A stretch of DNA of 64,000 nt from CBDCVD01 sp965224015 (GCA_965224015.1 OZ245032.1:62001-126000), one strand, 5' to 3'; shown: positions 17,167 through 27,766, numbered from the stretch's first letter. A program made the numbers and translations. Notes: generated by a model from the letters alone, not told the origin.

Positions 17167-20100
17167 ATGAAAATAATTAAGGATATTTTTATTAAATTAT
17201 TTAGCTATATTGAAAAAAAAGAAGAAATATCTAACAAAATTTCCTTTAACGCACTTGCCGAGCAAGAGCAAAGTACGGCCGTTGTTCAAGACGATAATTT
17301 CTCCGCATCCGCGCCTGTTCAGGTTGCCCAAATAGCGGAAGTTTCGCCGTCCGTCACGGATATTATGGCCACCATTGTCGCGCCCGAGCCTTCAGCTATC
17401 CCGTTGGACGAGGCCACGAAGGTCGTTTCTCACCAGATTGACTCTAATGGTCAGGTCAGGCTTCCGCAAGGATCGACACTGAATGCCATTAACGTTCATA
17501 ATGGCAATCTACTCATTGAGCAGGCAGATGGAACTGTCCACGTCATCGCCCGTGGCGCGAGCCACATGCCTTCGATTGCGGTTGGCGATGTGATCGTTCC
17601 CCGAGAAATCGTGGCAAAAATCTTCTCCGTCGTTTTGCAACTGCCCATGGATGAGAACGGCAATCCGATCGAAATTCCCACGTCCACGCAATATGTCAGC
17701 TCAGGGAGCAATTTCATGCTTCCCCTTGGGGATATCGGCGACGTGTTTGGGCTTACGGATCTGCTGGACGTCATGGGACTTATCGAATTGGCGCCACCGG
17801 AGTATGACGAGGACCCGACGCTGGTATTGTTCGATGCGCCGGTTGTCAATTTTATTCCCACCATCAACTACCTGTCCACAGCGCCATCGCCTTTTGGCGG
17901 AAATATAGTCGTTGAGGAAGCAGCTTTACTCGACGGCTCCGATCCCGCAAGCCCGGCTGAAACAACAACTGGTGAACTTGCCATTGATACCGGCAATGAG
18001 AGCCTTAGCGCTTTGGTTATCAATAATATAGACGTGACAAATGGAGGTAATGTCAGCGGCCAATATGGAACCCTTGCCATTACGCATTTGGGTGGCAACG
18101 AATATACCTGGATCTATACCCTCACGGATAATGCCGATCATCCGGATACGACCAGCACGATGGTTCCTGATGGCATTGCGGAAAATTTCGAAGCTGTCGT
18201 CACCGATCAGACCGGGGACATGGCGAGCGATGTTCTAACCATAGACATCGCCGATGATGGTCCTGTCGCCATTGAAGCCAATGATGGTGGCTCGCAAGGG
18301 GGACCAGAACCCATAATTATCGCAGATCATCACGTCAGGGTCGACGAAGACGATTTGCCCACCGGCAACGCCGATGGAGATGCCGTGACATCTTCAGCAA
18401 CCGGATCGGTGGCGCATCTGATTGCTTTCGGAGCTGACAAACCGGGTTCATTTAGCCTGCTGGATGATACTTCCGGTTTACCCACGCTCATGTCCGGCGG
18501 GGAAGCGGTGCAGTACTCCGTAGACGGCATGACGCTGACCGGCACAACAGGCTCGGGTCCTGTTTTCACCTTTGAATTGCAGCCGGATGGTGTTTTTTCG
18601 TTCACCTTGTTGGACCAGATTGACCATCCCGGTGGAACCGGCGATGACAACGAAACTCTTAGTGTGGATTTTTCGCATGTTATTATTGCGGCCGACAGCG
18701 ACGGTGATCAGGTCGCATTAGCACAAGAAGTTCTCGTCTTGATAGAGAACGACGTTCCGGTCAACAATAGTGTCCTGCCGATTGTCCTTACGGTACACGA
18801 GGATGCGCTTGCGGGGGGTAACGGGGAAGGCGGACAGACGGCCATACAAACCCTGACACGCCCGCAACTGCAGTCGGTGTTGGACGTTGGGGCGGACGAC
18901 AGCGCGACCTTTTCCCTGAACCTGGACACGAGCGGGCTCATGGCACTGGGTCTGGCTTCGGGGGGGCAAGCGCTGAGCTATGCGGTGTCCACCGACGGCC
19001 TGTCCTTGAGCGCGTCCACGACGGCGGGGCCTGTTTTTACCTTTGTGGATGACGGCGCTGGCAACTTTACCTTCACCCTGCTGGCGCCGCTTGACCACAC
19101 CCCCTTGGGTGTTGGCGGCGGTGATGGGGAGACATTGTCGTTTGATCTGTCATCCGCATTGATTGCCACCGACTTTGATGGCGACAGTATCGTCCTGCAA
19201 ACGGGGGTTACGATTGTTGTTGAGAATGACGTACCCGTTCGCAGTGCCAGCGCCACGCCTTTTGCGATTTCGGTTGAAGAGAGCGGCCTGAACGCGGCTC
19301 TTGGCAGCGACGGCTTCAATGGTCTGTCGGACCTTGTTGCGGGTAATGCTGATGATGCGGCGGATACGGCGGGCACGTCCGACATGGCCTCTGGTTCTGC
19401 GGGTTCCTTGACGAGCCTTTTTTCTTCGGGGGCCGATGCTCCCCTTGCGATTACGATCGGCGCCGATACTTCGGGGTTGCCGACTTTGTACGCTGGCGGT
19501 GAAGCCGTCAGCTATAGTGTGTCAGGCGACGGGACAACGCTGACGGCTTTCACCACAAGTGGGACCGTTTTTACATTTACCGTCAATACGGACGGCTCCT
19601 GGGAGTTCGACCTTGATGGGCGGTTGGATCATGTCGAGGGCGGGGGCGAGAATACGGCTCTGCTCACAGCCGCGGACGGGTCATCGAGCGTATCGGGGAT
19701 TGACCTGTCGTCTGTGATAAGGGCAAGGGACTTCGACGGCGACACGGTGGCGGTTCTCAACAGCAACGACTTTGTCATCACCATAGATGACGATGTTCCG
19801 GTCAACAATAGTGTCATGCCGATTGTCCTTACGGTACACGAGGATGCGCTTGCGGGGGGTAACGGGGAAGGCGGACAGACGGCCATACAAACCCTGACAC
19901 GCCCGCAACTGCAGTCGGTGTTGGACGTTGGGGCGGACGACAGCGCGACCTTTTCCCTGAACCTGGACACGAGCGGGCTCATGGCACTGGGTCTGGCTTC
20001 GGGGGGGCAAGCGCTGAGCTATGCGGTGTCCACCGACGGCCTGTCCTTGAGCGCGTCCACAACGGCGGGGCCTGTTTTTACCTTTGTGGATGACGGCGCT

Positions 20101-23100
20101 GGCAACTTTACCTTCACCCTGCTGGCGCCGCTTGACCACACCCCCTTGGGTGTTGGCGGCGGTGATGGGGAGACATTGTCGTTTGATCTGTCATCCGCAT
20201 TGATTGCCACCGACTTTGATGGCGACAGTATCGTCCTGCAAACGGGGGTTACGATTGTTGTTGAGAATGACGTACCCGTTCGCAGTGCCAGCGCCACGCC
20301 TTTTGCGATTTCGGTTGAAGAGAGCGGCCTGAACGCGGCTCTTGGCAGCGACGGCTTCAATGGTCTGTCGGACCTTGTTGCGGGTAATGCTGATGATGCG
20401 GCGGATACGGCGGGCACGTCCGACATGGCCTCTGGTTCTGCGGGTTCCTTGACGAGCCTTTTTTCTTCGGGGGCCGATGCTCCCCTTGCGATGACGATCG
20501 GCGCCGATACTTCGGGGTTGCCGACTTTGTACGCTGGCGGTGAAGCCGTCAGCTATAGTGTGTCAGGCGACGGGACAACGCTGACGGCTTTCACCACAAG
20601 TGGGACCGTTTTTACATTTACCGTCAATACGGACGGCTCCTGGGAGTTCGACCTTGATGGGCGGTTGGATCATGTCGAGGGCGGGGGCGAGAATACGGCT
20701 CTGCTCACAGCCGCGGACGGGTCATCGAGCGTATCGGGCATTGACCTGTCGTCTGTGATAAGGGCAAGGGACTTCGACGGCGACACGGTGGCGGTTCTCA
20801 ACAGCAACGACTTTGTCATCACCATAGATGACGACGTTCCGGTCAACAATAGTGTCATGCCGATTGTCCTTACGGTACACGAGGATGCGCTTGTGGGGGG
20901 CAACGGGGAAGGCGGACAGACGGCCATACAAACCCTGACACGCCCGCAACTGCAGTCGGTGTTGGATGTTGGGGCGGACGACAGCGCGACCTTTTCCCTG
21001 AACCTGGACACGAGCGGGCTCATGGCACTGGGTCTGGCTTCGGGGGGGCAAGCGCTGAGCTATGCTGTGTCCACCGACGGCCTGTCCTTGAGCGCGTCCA
21101 CAACGGCGGGGCCTGTTTTTACCTTTGTGGATGACGGCGCTGGCAACTTTACCTTCACCCTGCTGGCGCCGCTTGACCACACCCCCTTGGGTGTTGGCGG
21201 CGGTGATGGGGAGACATTGTCGTTTGATCTGTCATCTGCATTGATTGCCACCGACTTTGATGGCGACAGTATGGTCCTGCAAACGGGGGTTACGATTGTT
21301 GTTGAGAATGACGTACCCGTTCGCAGTACAAGCGCCACGCCTTTTGCGATTTCGGTTGAAGAGAGCGGCCTGAACGCGGCTCTTGGCAGCGACGGCTTCA
21401 ATGGTCTGTCGGACCTTGTTGCGGGTAATGCTGATGATGCGGCGGATACGGCGGGCACGTCCGACATGGCCTCTGGTTCTGCGGGTTCCTTGACGAGCCT
21501 TTTTTCTTCGGGGGCCGATGCTCCCCTTGCGATTACGATCGGCGCCGATACTTCGGGGTTGCCGACTTTGTACGCTGGCGGTGAAGCCGTCAGCTATAGT
21601 GTGTCAGGCGACGGGACAACGCTGACGGCTTTCACCACAAGTGGGACCGTTTTTACATTTACCGTCAATACGGACGGCTCCTGGGAGTTCGACCTTGATG
21701 GGCGGTTGGATCATGTCGAGGGCGGGGGCGAGAATACGGCTCTGCTCACAGCCGCGGACGGGTCATCGAGCGTATCGGGCATTGACCTGTCGTCTGTGAT
21801 AAGGGCAAGGGACTTCGACGGCGACACGGTGGCGGTTCTCAACGCCAGCGACTTTGTCATCACCATAGATGACGATGTTCCGGTCAACAATAGTGTCCTG
21901 CCGATTGTCCTTACGGTACACGAGGATGCGCTTGTGGGGGGCAACGGGGAAGGCGGACAGACGGCCATACAAACCCTGACACGCCCGCAACTGCAGTCGG
22001 TGTTGGACGTTGGGGCGGACGACAGCGCGACCTTTTCCCTGAACCTGGACACGAGCGGGCTCATGGCACTGGGTCTGGCTTCGGGGGGGCAAGCGCTGAG
22101 CTATGCTGTGTCCACCGACGGCCTGTCCTTGAGCGCGTCCACAACGGCGGGGCCTGTTTTTACCTTTGTGGATGACGGCGCTGGCAACTTTACCTTCACC
22201 CTGCTGGCGCCGCTTGACCACACCCCCTTGGGTGTTGGCGGCGGTGATGGGGAGACATTGTCGTTTGATCTGTCATCCGCATTGGTGGCCACCGACTTTG
22301 ATGGCGACAGTATCGTCCTGCAAACGGGGGTTACGATTGTTGTTGAGAATGACGTACCCGTTCGCAGTGCCAGCGCCACGCCTTTTGCGATTTCGGTTGA
22401 AGAGAGCGGCCTGAACGCGGCTCTTGGCAGCGACGGCTTCAATGGTCTGTCGGACCTTGTTGCGGGTAATGCTGATGATGCGGCGGATACGGCGGGCACG
22501 TCCGACATGGCCTCTGGTTCTGCGGGTTCCTTGACGAGCCTTTTTTCTTCGGGGGCCGATGCTCCCCTTGCGATTACGATCGGCGCCGATACTTCGGGGT
22601 TGCCGACTTTGTACGCTGGCGGTGAAGCCGTCAGCTATAGTGTGTCAGGCGACGGGACAACGCTGACGGCTTTCACCACAAGTGGGACCGTTTTTACATT
22701 TACCGTCAATACGGACGGCTCCTGGGCGTTCGACCTTGATGGGCGGTTGGATCATGTCGAGGGCGGGGGCGAGAATACGGCTCTGCTCACAGCCGCGGAC
22801 GGGTCATCGAGCGTATCGGGGATTGACCTGTCGTCTGTGATAAGGGCAAGGGACTTCGACGGCGACACGGTGGCGGTTCTCAACGCCAGCGACTTTGTCA
22901 TCACCATAGATGACGATGTTCCGGTCAACAATAGTGTCATGCCGATTGTCCTTACGGTACACGAGGATGCGCTTGCGGGGGGTAACGGGGAAGGCGGACA
23001 GACGGCCATACAAACCCTGACACGCCCGCAACTGCAGTCGGTGTTGGAGGTTGGGGCGGACGACAGCGCGACCTTTTCCCTGAACCTGGACACGAGCGGG

Positions 23101-26100
23101 CTCATGGCACTGGGTCTGGCTTCGGGGGGGCAAGCGCTGAGCTATGCGGTGTCCACCGACGGCCTGTCCTTGAGCGCGTCCACAACGGCGGGGCCTGTTT
23201 TTACCTTTGTGGATGACGGCGCTGGCAACTTTACCTTCACCCTGCTGGCGCCGCTTGACCACACCCCCTTGGGTGTTGGCGGCGGTGATGGGGAGACATT
23301 GTCGTTTGATCTGTCATCCGCATTGATTGCCACCGACTTTGATGGCGACAGTATCGTCCTGCAAACGGGGGTTACGATTGTTGTTGAGAATGACGTACCC
23401 GTTCGCAGTGCCAGCGCCACGCCTTTTGCGATTTCGGTTGAAGAGAGCGGCCTGAACGCGGCTCTTGGCAGCGACGGCTTCAATGGTCTGTCGGACCTTG
23501 TTGCGGGTAATGCTGATGATGCGGCGGATACGGCGGGCACGTCCGACATGGCCTCTGGTTCTGCGGGTTCCTTGACGAGCCTTTTTTCTTCGGGGGCCGA
23601 TGCTCCCCTTGCGATGACGATCGGCGCCGATACTTCGGGGTTGCCGACTTTGTACGCTGGCGGTGAAGCCGTCAGCTATAGTGTGTCAGGCGACGGGACA
23701 ACGCTGACGGCTTTCACCACAAGTGGGACCGTTTTTACATTTACCGTCAATACGGACGGCTCCTGGGAGTTCGACCTTGATGGGCGGTTGGATCATGTCG
23801 AGGGCGGGGGCGAGAATACGGCTCTGCTCACAGCCGCGGACGGGTCATCGAGCGTATCGGGGATTGACCTGTCGTCTGTGATAAGGGCAAGGGACTTCGA
23901 CGGCGACACGGTGGCGGTTCTCAACGCCAGCGACTTTGTCATCACCATAGATGACGATGTTCCGAGCCCTGAAATTATTCTTATTAACAGTGATTTGGCA
24001 GTTGACGAATCTGTGGGAGCAGACGACGGCTTGGTCAATCTGGCAATCCCCGGTGATGAGGTCGGACAGTCTGACCCCTTCGGCATTAACGCGACCATCA
24101 TTGGCTATGCGATGATAGCTGCGGGTCTAGTTGCGACGCTAACAACGAATGCCGGGGCGGACGAACCGGCTGCGTCTTCCGTAACGCTGACAAACAGCAC
24201 TGGCGAAGAAATTAACAACGTTGATTCCGGATTGATGCACACCGAAACGGGAAACAGTATTATTCTGAATACAACTGTGGACGGCGTCGTTGTTGGGCAG
24301 GATTCAGGTACGAACAGCGTGGTTTTTGCTGTTGGCTTTGAGCCTGATGGAGATCTTGCACTCGTGCAATATGGTGCCGTGAGCCACGCCAATTCCACAG
24401 AGCCTGACGAAGGAACCGCACTTGGCGATATCATATTTGTGAGCGTCACTGTCACAGATGACGATGGCGATGCTGTAGTCGCGACGACGGCGACAGCTCT
24501 GAATATTACGTTTGAAGATGATGGGCCGTCCGTGTTCATCACCGAAACTGCGGTCTTGTTGCATGAAGCATCTGCCAGCTTCACAGGGGCGCTGGATACA
24601 GACATGAACATCGATAACAATGGCGGATCAGATCTTTTCAGCAATCTGAGGTTCGCACCATCCCTTGACGGTGCCGATAGCGGCCTGACCGCAGATGGAC
24701 TACCCATTATCTATTCGCTGTCGGGTGACGGGTTGATGCTTACCGGCTCGACTACATCGGGTACCATTTTCACGGCAGCCCTTAATCTTGACGGCGACGT
24801 GTTGAGTGCGAATGATACCTATACGTTTACGCTTTTGGCAGCAACAGACGGTGGTGCCGCGACCGTCGATTTTTCCGGATCAGGTTATGATTTTGTTGGC
24901 GGTAACGATCCCTGGGCAGGCTTTGTGCCCGCAGGGCAAGGATATGGCGATACGCCCGTTGACGACGATAGTCTGGATCTTCTGTTAACGCCAATGATCA
25001 ATGGTGTGGATGACGGGACCATAAACTCCAATGCAAACTCTGGTGGCGTAAGCATTGGTGCTTCTGTCGGAGCAAACGAGACGCTACGGATAGATTTTGT
25101 TTCTGACCTGACCGGTAATCCCGGTAGCACCGGCCCCGGCGACTATGACACGCTTTCAAAAAGAGACCATGTATTCGACGAACACTACGCGATGAACGGT
25201 GCTTCCGCCACATTTACGGCGACAAGCGGCACCTCCCTGGCCATCGCCGCGTTCAATGATCCTGACGGCGACAACGTCGTTGGTGATGGTGTTCGGGTTT
25301 CCGTGTCCGCGGTGGCCATCGGTTTTGCCGGAGCGACCGAGTTTATCGATTTAGGCGCCGTCACCACGCCCTATGTCACCACTATCGGCGGTCAAATCTT
25401 CACGGTTACCACCAGTCTGGTTGGCGGCGAAACGGTTGTGGGTGTTGATGGCATTTTAGGAGACAAGGCAAACGCCACAACCATTGCTATCTATGGAACG
25501 TCTCAATACAACAGTTTGGAATTTTCCTATGTTAGCGGCGATGATTTTAAGATCGGCGGTTTTGGTGGCACAGCTATTGATCCCGGAACACCCGTTGAGG
25601 TGCCGCTTGATCTTGTCATGACAGATGGGGACGGAGACGAGGTGAGTGGCACGATTGACGTGATCTTGCTGCCTCCCGAAGCGGTGACGACGGTTGATTT
25701 GTCGGCGGGTGCGTCCGGCGAGATGTACACGCTGGTGAATGATGAACAGCATGTTATCGGTTCCGACTTCTCTGATACGCTGACGGGTAACGCAGGCGAT
25801 AATATACTGTTTGGCGGTGATGGAGCTGATGTCCTTGATGGCGCCGCTGGCGAGGATACGTTGATCGGTGGTTATGGTTCGGACAGCCTTACCGGCGGTG
25901 CCGATGCCGATACTTTCGTTCTGGATCAGCTCGATATCGCCGACGTCATTGTTGATTATGACAATGCTGAGGGGGACATCATTGACCTGTCGCAGCTGTT
26001 GAACGGATTGACCGGCGTGAGCGATCTGGAAAGCTCAGGCTATGTGCGAACAGCCAACGTGGCCGGTGACGACGTGTTGCAGGTTGATGCTGATGGTGGT

Positions 26101-26205
26101 GGCGACAATTATCAAACTGTCGCGTTGATGAACACGATTGCCAACGAAACGCTGACGGTCATGTTTGACGATGGAACCGATACACCCAAACAGGATATTA
26201 TTTAA
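17167..26205 (+). CDS. Giant T1SS-143/RTX repeat adhesin, type I secreted
   Basis: The 3012-residue surface protein has, in order: an AT-rich-coded N-terminus (1-33); an N-terminal region with VHNGNLLIEQADGTVHVIA like Bap/LapA-type prefix domains (about 90-160); a T1SS-143-type module (about 340-531); five 347-residue units (532-2266); further DDGDxV and DDGP-type modules (2267-2830); RTX nonapeptides (GGDGADVLDG, GGYGSDSLTGG, about 2870-2920) that bind calcium; and a C-terminal secretion domain (DVIVDYDNAEGDIIDLSQLL). No signal peptide, as expected for type I export. No LapG-like cleavage site was recognised. Likely role: attachment or biofilm formation. Upstream genes encode its exporter and adaptor. 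The stop overlaps the convergent phaZ by eight bases. Confidence 0.93.
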   Translation: MKIIKDIFIKLFSYIEKKEEISNKISFNALAEQEQSTAVVQDDNFSASAPVQVAQIAEVSPSVTDIMATIVAPEPSAIPLDEATKVVSHQIDSNGQVRLPQGSTLNAINVHNGNLLIEQADGTVHVIARGASHMPSIAVGDVIVPREIVAKIFSVVLQLPMDENGNPIEIPTSTQYVSSGSNFMLPLGDIGDVFGLTDLLDVMGLIELAPPEYDEDPTLVLFDAPVVNFIPTINYLSTAPSPFGGNIVVEEAALLDGSDPASPAETTTGELAIDTGNESLSALVINNIDVTNGGNVSGQYGTLAITHLGGNEYTWIYTLTDNADHPDTTSTMVPDGIAENFEAVVTDQTGDMASDVLTIDIADDGPVAIEANDGGSQGGPEPIIIADHHVRVDEDDLPTGNADGDAVTSSATGSVAHLIAFGADKPGSFSLLDDTSGLPTLMSGGEAVQYSVDGMTLTGTTGSGPVFTFELQPDGVFSFTLLDQIDHPGGTGDDNETLSVDFSHVIIAADSDGDQVALAQEVLVLIENDVPVNNSVLPIVLTVHEDALAGGNGEGGQTAIQTLTRPQLQSVLDVGADDSATFSLNLDTSGLMALGLASGGQALSYAVSTDGLSLSASTTAGPVFTFVDDGAGNFTFTLLAPLDHTPLGVGGGDGETLSFDLSSALIATDFDGDSIVLQTGVTIVVENDVPVRSASATPFAISVEESGLNAALGSDGFNGLSDLVAGNADDAADTAGTSDMASGSAGSLTSLFSSGADAPLAITIGADTSGLPTLYAGGEAVSYSVSGDGTTLTAFTTSGTVFTFTVNTDGSWEFDLDGRLDHVEGGGENTALLTAADGSSSVSGIDLSSVIRARDFDGDTVAVLNSNDFVITIDDDVPVNNSVMPIVLTVHEDALAGGNGEGGQTAIQTLTRPQLQSVLDVGADDSATFSLNLDTSGLMALGLASGGQALSYAVSTDGLSLSASTTAGPVFTFVDDGAGNFTFTLLAPLDHTPLGVGGGDGETLSFDLSSALIATDFDGDSIVLQTGVTIVVENDVPVRSASATPFAISVEESGLNAALGSDGFNGLSDLVAGNADDAADTAGTSDMASGSAGSLTSLFSSGADAPLAMTIGADTSGLPTLYAGGEAVSYSVSGDGTTLTAFTTSGTVFTFTVNTDGSWEFDLDGRLDHVEGGGENTALLTAADGSSSVSGIDLSSVIRARDFDGDTVAVLNSNDFVITIDDDVPVNNSVMPIVLTVHEDALVGGNGEGGQTAIQTLTRPQLQSVLDVGADDSATFSLNLDTSGLMALGLASGGQALSYAVSTDGLSLSASTTAGPVFTFVDDGAGNFTFTLLAPLDHTPLGVGGGDGETLSFDLSSALIATDFDGDSMVLQTGVTIVVENDVPVRSTSATPFAISVEESGLNAALGSDGFNGLSDLVAGNADDAADTAGTSDMASGSAGSLTSLFSSGADAPLAITIGADTSGLPTLYAGGEAVSYSVSGDGTTLTAFTTSGTVFTFTVNTDGSWEFDLDGRLDHVEGGGENTALLTAADGSSSVSGIDLSSVIRARDFDGDTVAVLNASDFVITIDDDVPVNNSVLPIVLTVHEDALVGGNGEGGQTAIQTLTRPQLQSVLDVGADDSATFSLNLDTSGLMALGLASGGQALSYAVSTDGLSLSASTTAGPVFTFVDDGAGNFTFTLLAPLDHTPLGVGGGDGETLSFDLSSALVATDFDGDSIVLQTGVTIVVENDVPVRSASATPFAISVEESGLNAALGSDGFNGLSDLVAGNADDAADTAGTSDMASGSAGSLTSLFSSGADAPLAITIGADTSGLPTLYAGGEAVSYSVSGDGTTLTAFTTSGTVFTFTVNTDGSWAFDLDGRLDHVEGGGENTALLTAADGSSSVSGIDLSSVIRARDFDGDTVAVLNASDFVITIDDDVPVNNSVMPIVLTVHEDALAGGNGEGGQTAIQTLTRPQLQSVLEVGADDSATFSLNLDTSGLMALGLASGGQALSYAVSTDGLSLSASTTAGPVFTFVDDGAGNFTFTLLAPLDHTPLGVGGGDGETLSFDLSSALIATDFDGDSIVLQTGVTIVVENDVPVRSASATPFAISVEESGLNAALGSDGFNGLSDLVAGNADDAADTAGTSDMASGSAGSLTSLFSSGADAPLAMTIGADTSGLPTLYAGGEAVSYSVSGDGTTLTAFTTSGTVFTFTVNTDGSWEFDLDGRLDHVEGGGENTALLTAADGSSSVSGIDLSSVIRARDFDGDTVAVLNASDFVITIDDDVPSPEIILINSDLAVDESVGADDGLVNLAIPGDEVGQSDPFGINATIIGYAMIAAGLVATLTTNAGADEPAASSVTLTNSTGEEINNVDSGLMHTETGNSIILNTTVDGVVVGQDSGTNSVVFAVGFEPDGDLALVQYGAVSHANSTEPDEGTALGDIIFVSVTVTDDDGDAVVATTATALNITFEDDGPSVFITETAVLLHEASASFTGALDTDMNIDNNGGSDLFSNLRFAPSLDGADSGLTADGLPIIYSLSGDGLMLTGSTTSGTIFTAALNLDGDVLSANDTYTFTLLAATDGGAATVDFSGSGYDFVGGNDPWAGFVPAGQGYGDTPVDDDSLDLLLTPMINGVDDGTINSNANSGGVSIGASVGANETLRIDFVSDLTGNPGSTGPGDYDTLSKRDHVFDEHYAMNGASATFTATSGTSLAIAAFNDPDGDNVVGDGVRVSVSAVAIGFAGATEFIDLGAVTTPYVTTIGGQIFTVTTSLVGGETVVGVDGILGDKANATTIAIYGTSQYNSLEFSYVSGDDFKIGGFGGTAIDPGTPVEVPLDLVMTDGDGDEVSGTIDVILLPPEAVTTVDLSAGASGEMYTLVNDEQHVIGSDFSDTLTGNAGDNILFGGDGADVLDGAAGEDTLIGGYGSDSLTGGADADTFVLDQLDIADVIVDYDNAEGDIIDLSQLLNGLTGVSDLESSGYVRTANVAGDDVLQVDADGGGDNYQTVALMNTIANETLTVMFDDGTDTPKQDII
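18760..23964 (+). repeat. Five in-frame tandem repeats of 1041 bp inside the adhesin
   Basis: Units start at 18760, 19801, 20842, 21883 and 22924 and end exactly at 23964. Each encodes 347 residues made of two T1SS-143 modules: A, starting VNNSV(L/M)PIVLTVHEDAL, and B, starting VRSASATPFAISVEESGLN. Units differ at only a handful of positions, and the variants are shared in a patchwork between them. The period is uniform with no indels. Confidence 0.97.
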
Positions 26206-27445
26206 TCGCGGTTCTGGCGCCGAACTCGTTGATAAAGGCTGTGATTGTTGGGGCAATTTCAGCGCGAAAACGAGAACCATTGAACACGCCGTAGTGACCC
26301 ACACCGGCTTGCTCATAATGGTGTTTTTTGGCGCCGGGTAAGCCACTGCACAGCTTATGCGCCGCGCGGGTTTGTCCAATGCCGGAGATGTCGTCGTTCT
26401 CTCCCTCAACCGTCAACAGGGCGGTTTTTTTGATGGCGCTTGGGGAAATACGCCTGCCACGATGAGTCATCATCCCGCGCGGCAGTTTGTGATGCACAAA
26501 AACTGTATCGACGGTATGCAGATAGAACTCCGCCGTCAGATCCATGACGGCAAGGTATTCGTCGTAGAACAGGCGATGTTTCTCGGCCGAGTCGCCGTCC
26601 CCCTCAACCAGATGCATGAACATGTCGTAGTGGGCAATGACATGGCGGTCCAGGTTCATGCCCATAAAGCCGGACAATTGCAAAAAGCCCGGATAGACAT
26701 CACGCATAAAACCTGGATTGGGGAAGGGGACCTTCATGATCACGTGTTTGGCGAACCAATCGGTGCCACGATCCTGTGCGAGCTTGTTGACCGCGGTAGG
26801 ATTCTCGCGGGTATCTATAGGCCCGCCCATAAGGGTCATTGAGACCGGGGTGCACGGGTCGGCGTCCTGCGCCATCAGGGAAACCGCGGCGAGCACCGGA
26901 ACCGAAGGCTGGCACACCGCCATGATGTTCGTGCCCGGCCCCAAAACCCGCAGCATTTTCATAAGATAATCGATATAGTCGTCCAGGTCGAACCGGCCCT
27001 TCGACACCGGCACCATACGCGCATCGCTCCAATCCGTAATATAAACGTCATGGTTGGGCAGCATGGCCTCGACAGTGCCGCGTAGCAAAGTCGCATAGTG
27101 GCCGGACATGGGGGCAACAATCAGAAGCTTTGTTGCTTTGCGGCGCGCGGGAACCGTGTCCTTGCAAAAATGTAGCAACCGGCAAAATGGCGCACGCCAT
27201 ACGATCTTCTCCTCAATATCCACCGTCTGGCCATCCACTATGGTGGTCTCAAGGCCGAACGTGGGCTTGGCATAGCGACGGGTGACCCGCTCGAACATCT
27301 CCAGGGAGGCGGTCAGCGAGCGGGCAGCGGCATTATCCGAAAACGGATTAAGCGGGTTTTTCAGGGCAAAGCGGGCGAAGTTTGTCGCCAGTCGCGCAGG
27401 CGTTAGAAGTGCGTGATTGAATTCATGGAGATGATAATAGGACAC
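26198..27445 (-). CDS. phaZ: Intracellular polyhydroxyalkanoate (PHB) depolymerase
   Basis: The protein matches the intracellular PHB depolymerase family: YHLHEFNHALLTPAR at the N-terminus, MSGHYATLLRGTVEAMLP, and AVCQPSVPVLAAV with the Cys (residue 178 from the chosen start) that acts as nucleophile in the R. eutropha PhaZ1 enzyme. It mobilises stored PHB granules in the cytoplasm. The GTG at 27445 was chosen because homologues begin just before YHLHE and AGGTG precedes it; it gives 415 residues. The last eight bases overlap the end of the adhesin gene. TGCATTGCA, also found before the phasin gene, lies upstream at 27623-27631. Confidence 0.92.
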   Translation of the reverse strand: MSYYHLHEFNHALLTPARLATNFARFALKNPLNPFSDNAAARSLTASLEMFERVTRRYAKPTFGLETTIVDGQTVDIEEKIVWRAPFCRLLHFCKDTVPARRKATKLLIVAPMSGHYATLLRGTVEAMLPNHDVYITDWSDARMVPVSKGRFDLDDYIDYLMKMLRVLGPGTNIMAVCQPSVPVLAAVSLMAQDADPCTPVSMTLMGGPIDTRENPTAVNKLAQDRGTDWFAKHVIMKVPFPNPGFMRDVYPGFLQLSGFMGMNLDRHVIAHYDMFMHLVEGDGDSAEKHRLFYDEYLAVMDLTAEFYLHTVDTVFVHHKLPRGMMTHRGRRISPSAIKKTALLTVEGENDDISGIGQTRAAHKLCSGLPGAKKHHYEQAGVGHYGVFNGSRFRAEIAPTITAFINEFGARTAIK

Positions 27446-27622
27446 GGTCAAACACCTGTCGTTATATATGTATAGACGGGCACACAAGCCAAAGAGGCTT
27501 GTATTTGCCCTTGTTAGCCTTTCCAGTGCATGGTCATCGCGTCTTCAGTGCCGCCGTTAACAATGTCGCTGGGCTTTAACAGCCTGGCGACACCACATAG
27601 AAACCACCGCCAATTATATTGT

Positions 27623-27631
27623 TGCATTGCA
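27623..27631. promoter_or_regulatory. Candidate PhaR-type operator between phaZ and regB
   Basis: TGCATTGCA, within TTGTTGCATTGCACAA, lies about 180 bases before phaZ and 135 before regB. The same TGCA-N-TGCA pattern occurs three times upstream of the phasin gene. PhaR, the PHB-responsive repressor of alphaproteobacteria, is known to bind TGC-rich palindromes. The rest of the 27446-27766 gap shows nothing else clear. Confidence 0.5.
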
Positions 27632-27766
27632 CAATATTCTTGTCTTAATTTTGCAGCGCGTCAAGAGCCAATGGTTATTTTTGTGCACTAGCGTAAAGAG
27701 TTTACCCTAAATCAAAGGAATTTGCGAATAATTTGTTAATCAATTCACAATCAAGAGATCAATGTC

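Noticed and set aside
18718..23549. Repeated 117-, 135- and 152-residue antisense frames
   Set aside because: They recur at 1041-base spacing because the adhesin units are identical; they are shadows and not separate genes.
18760..23964. CRISPR or satellite array
   Set aside because: The period is 1041 bases, units are contiguous and in frame, without spacers; it is a protein-domain repeat.
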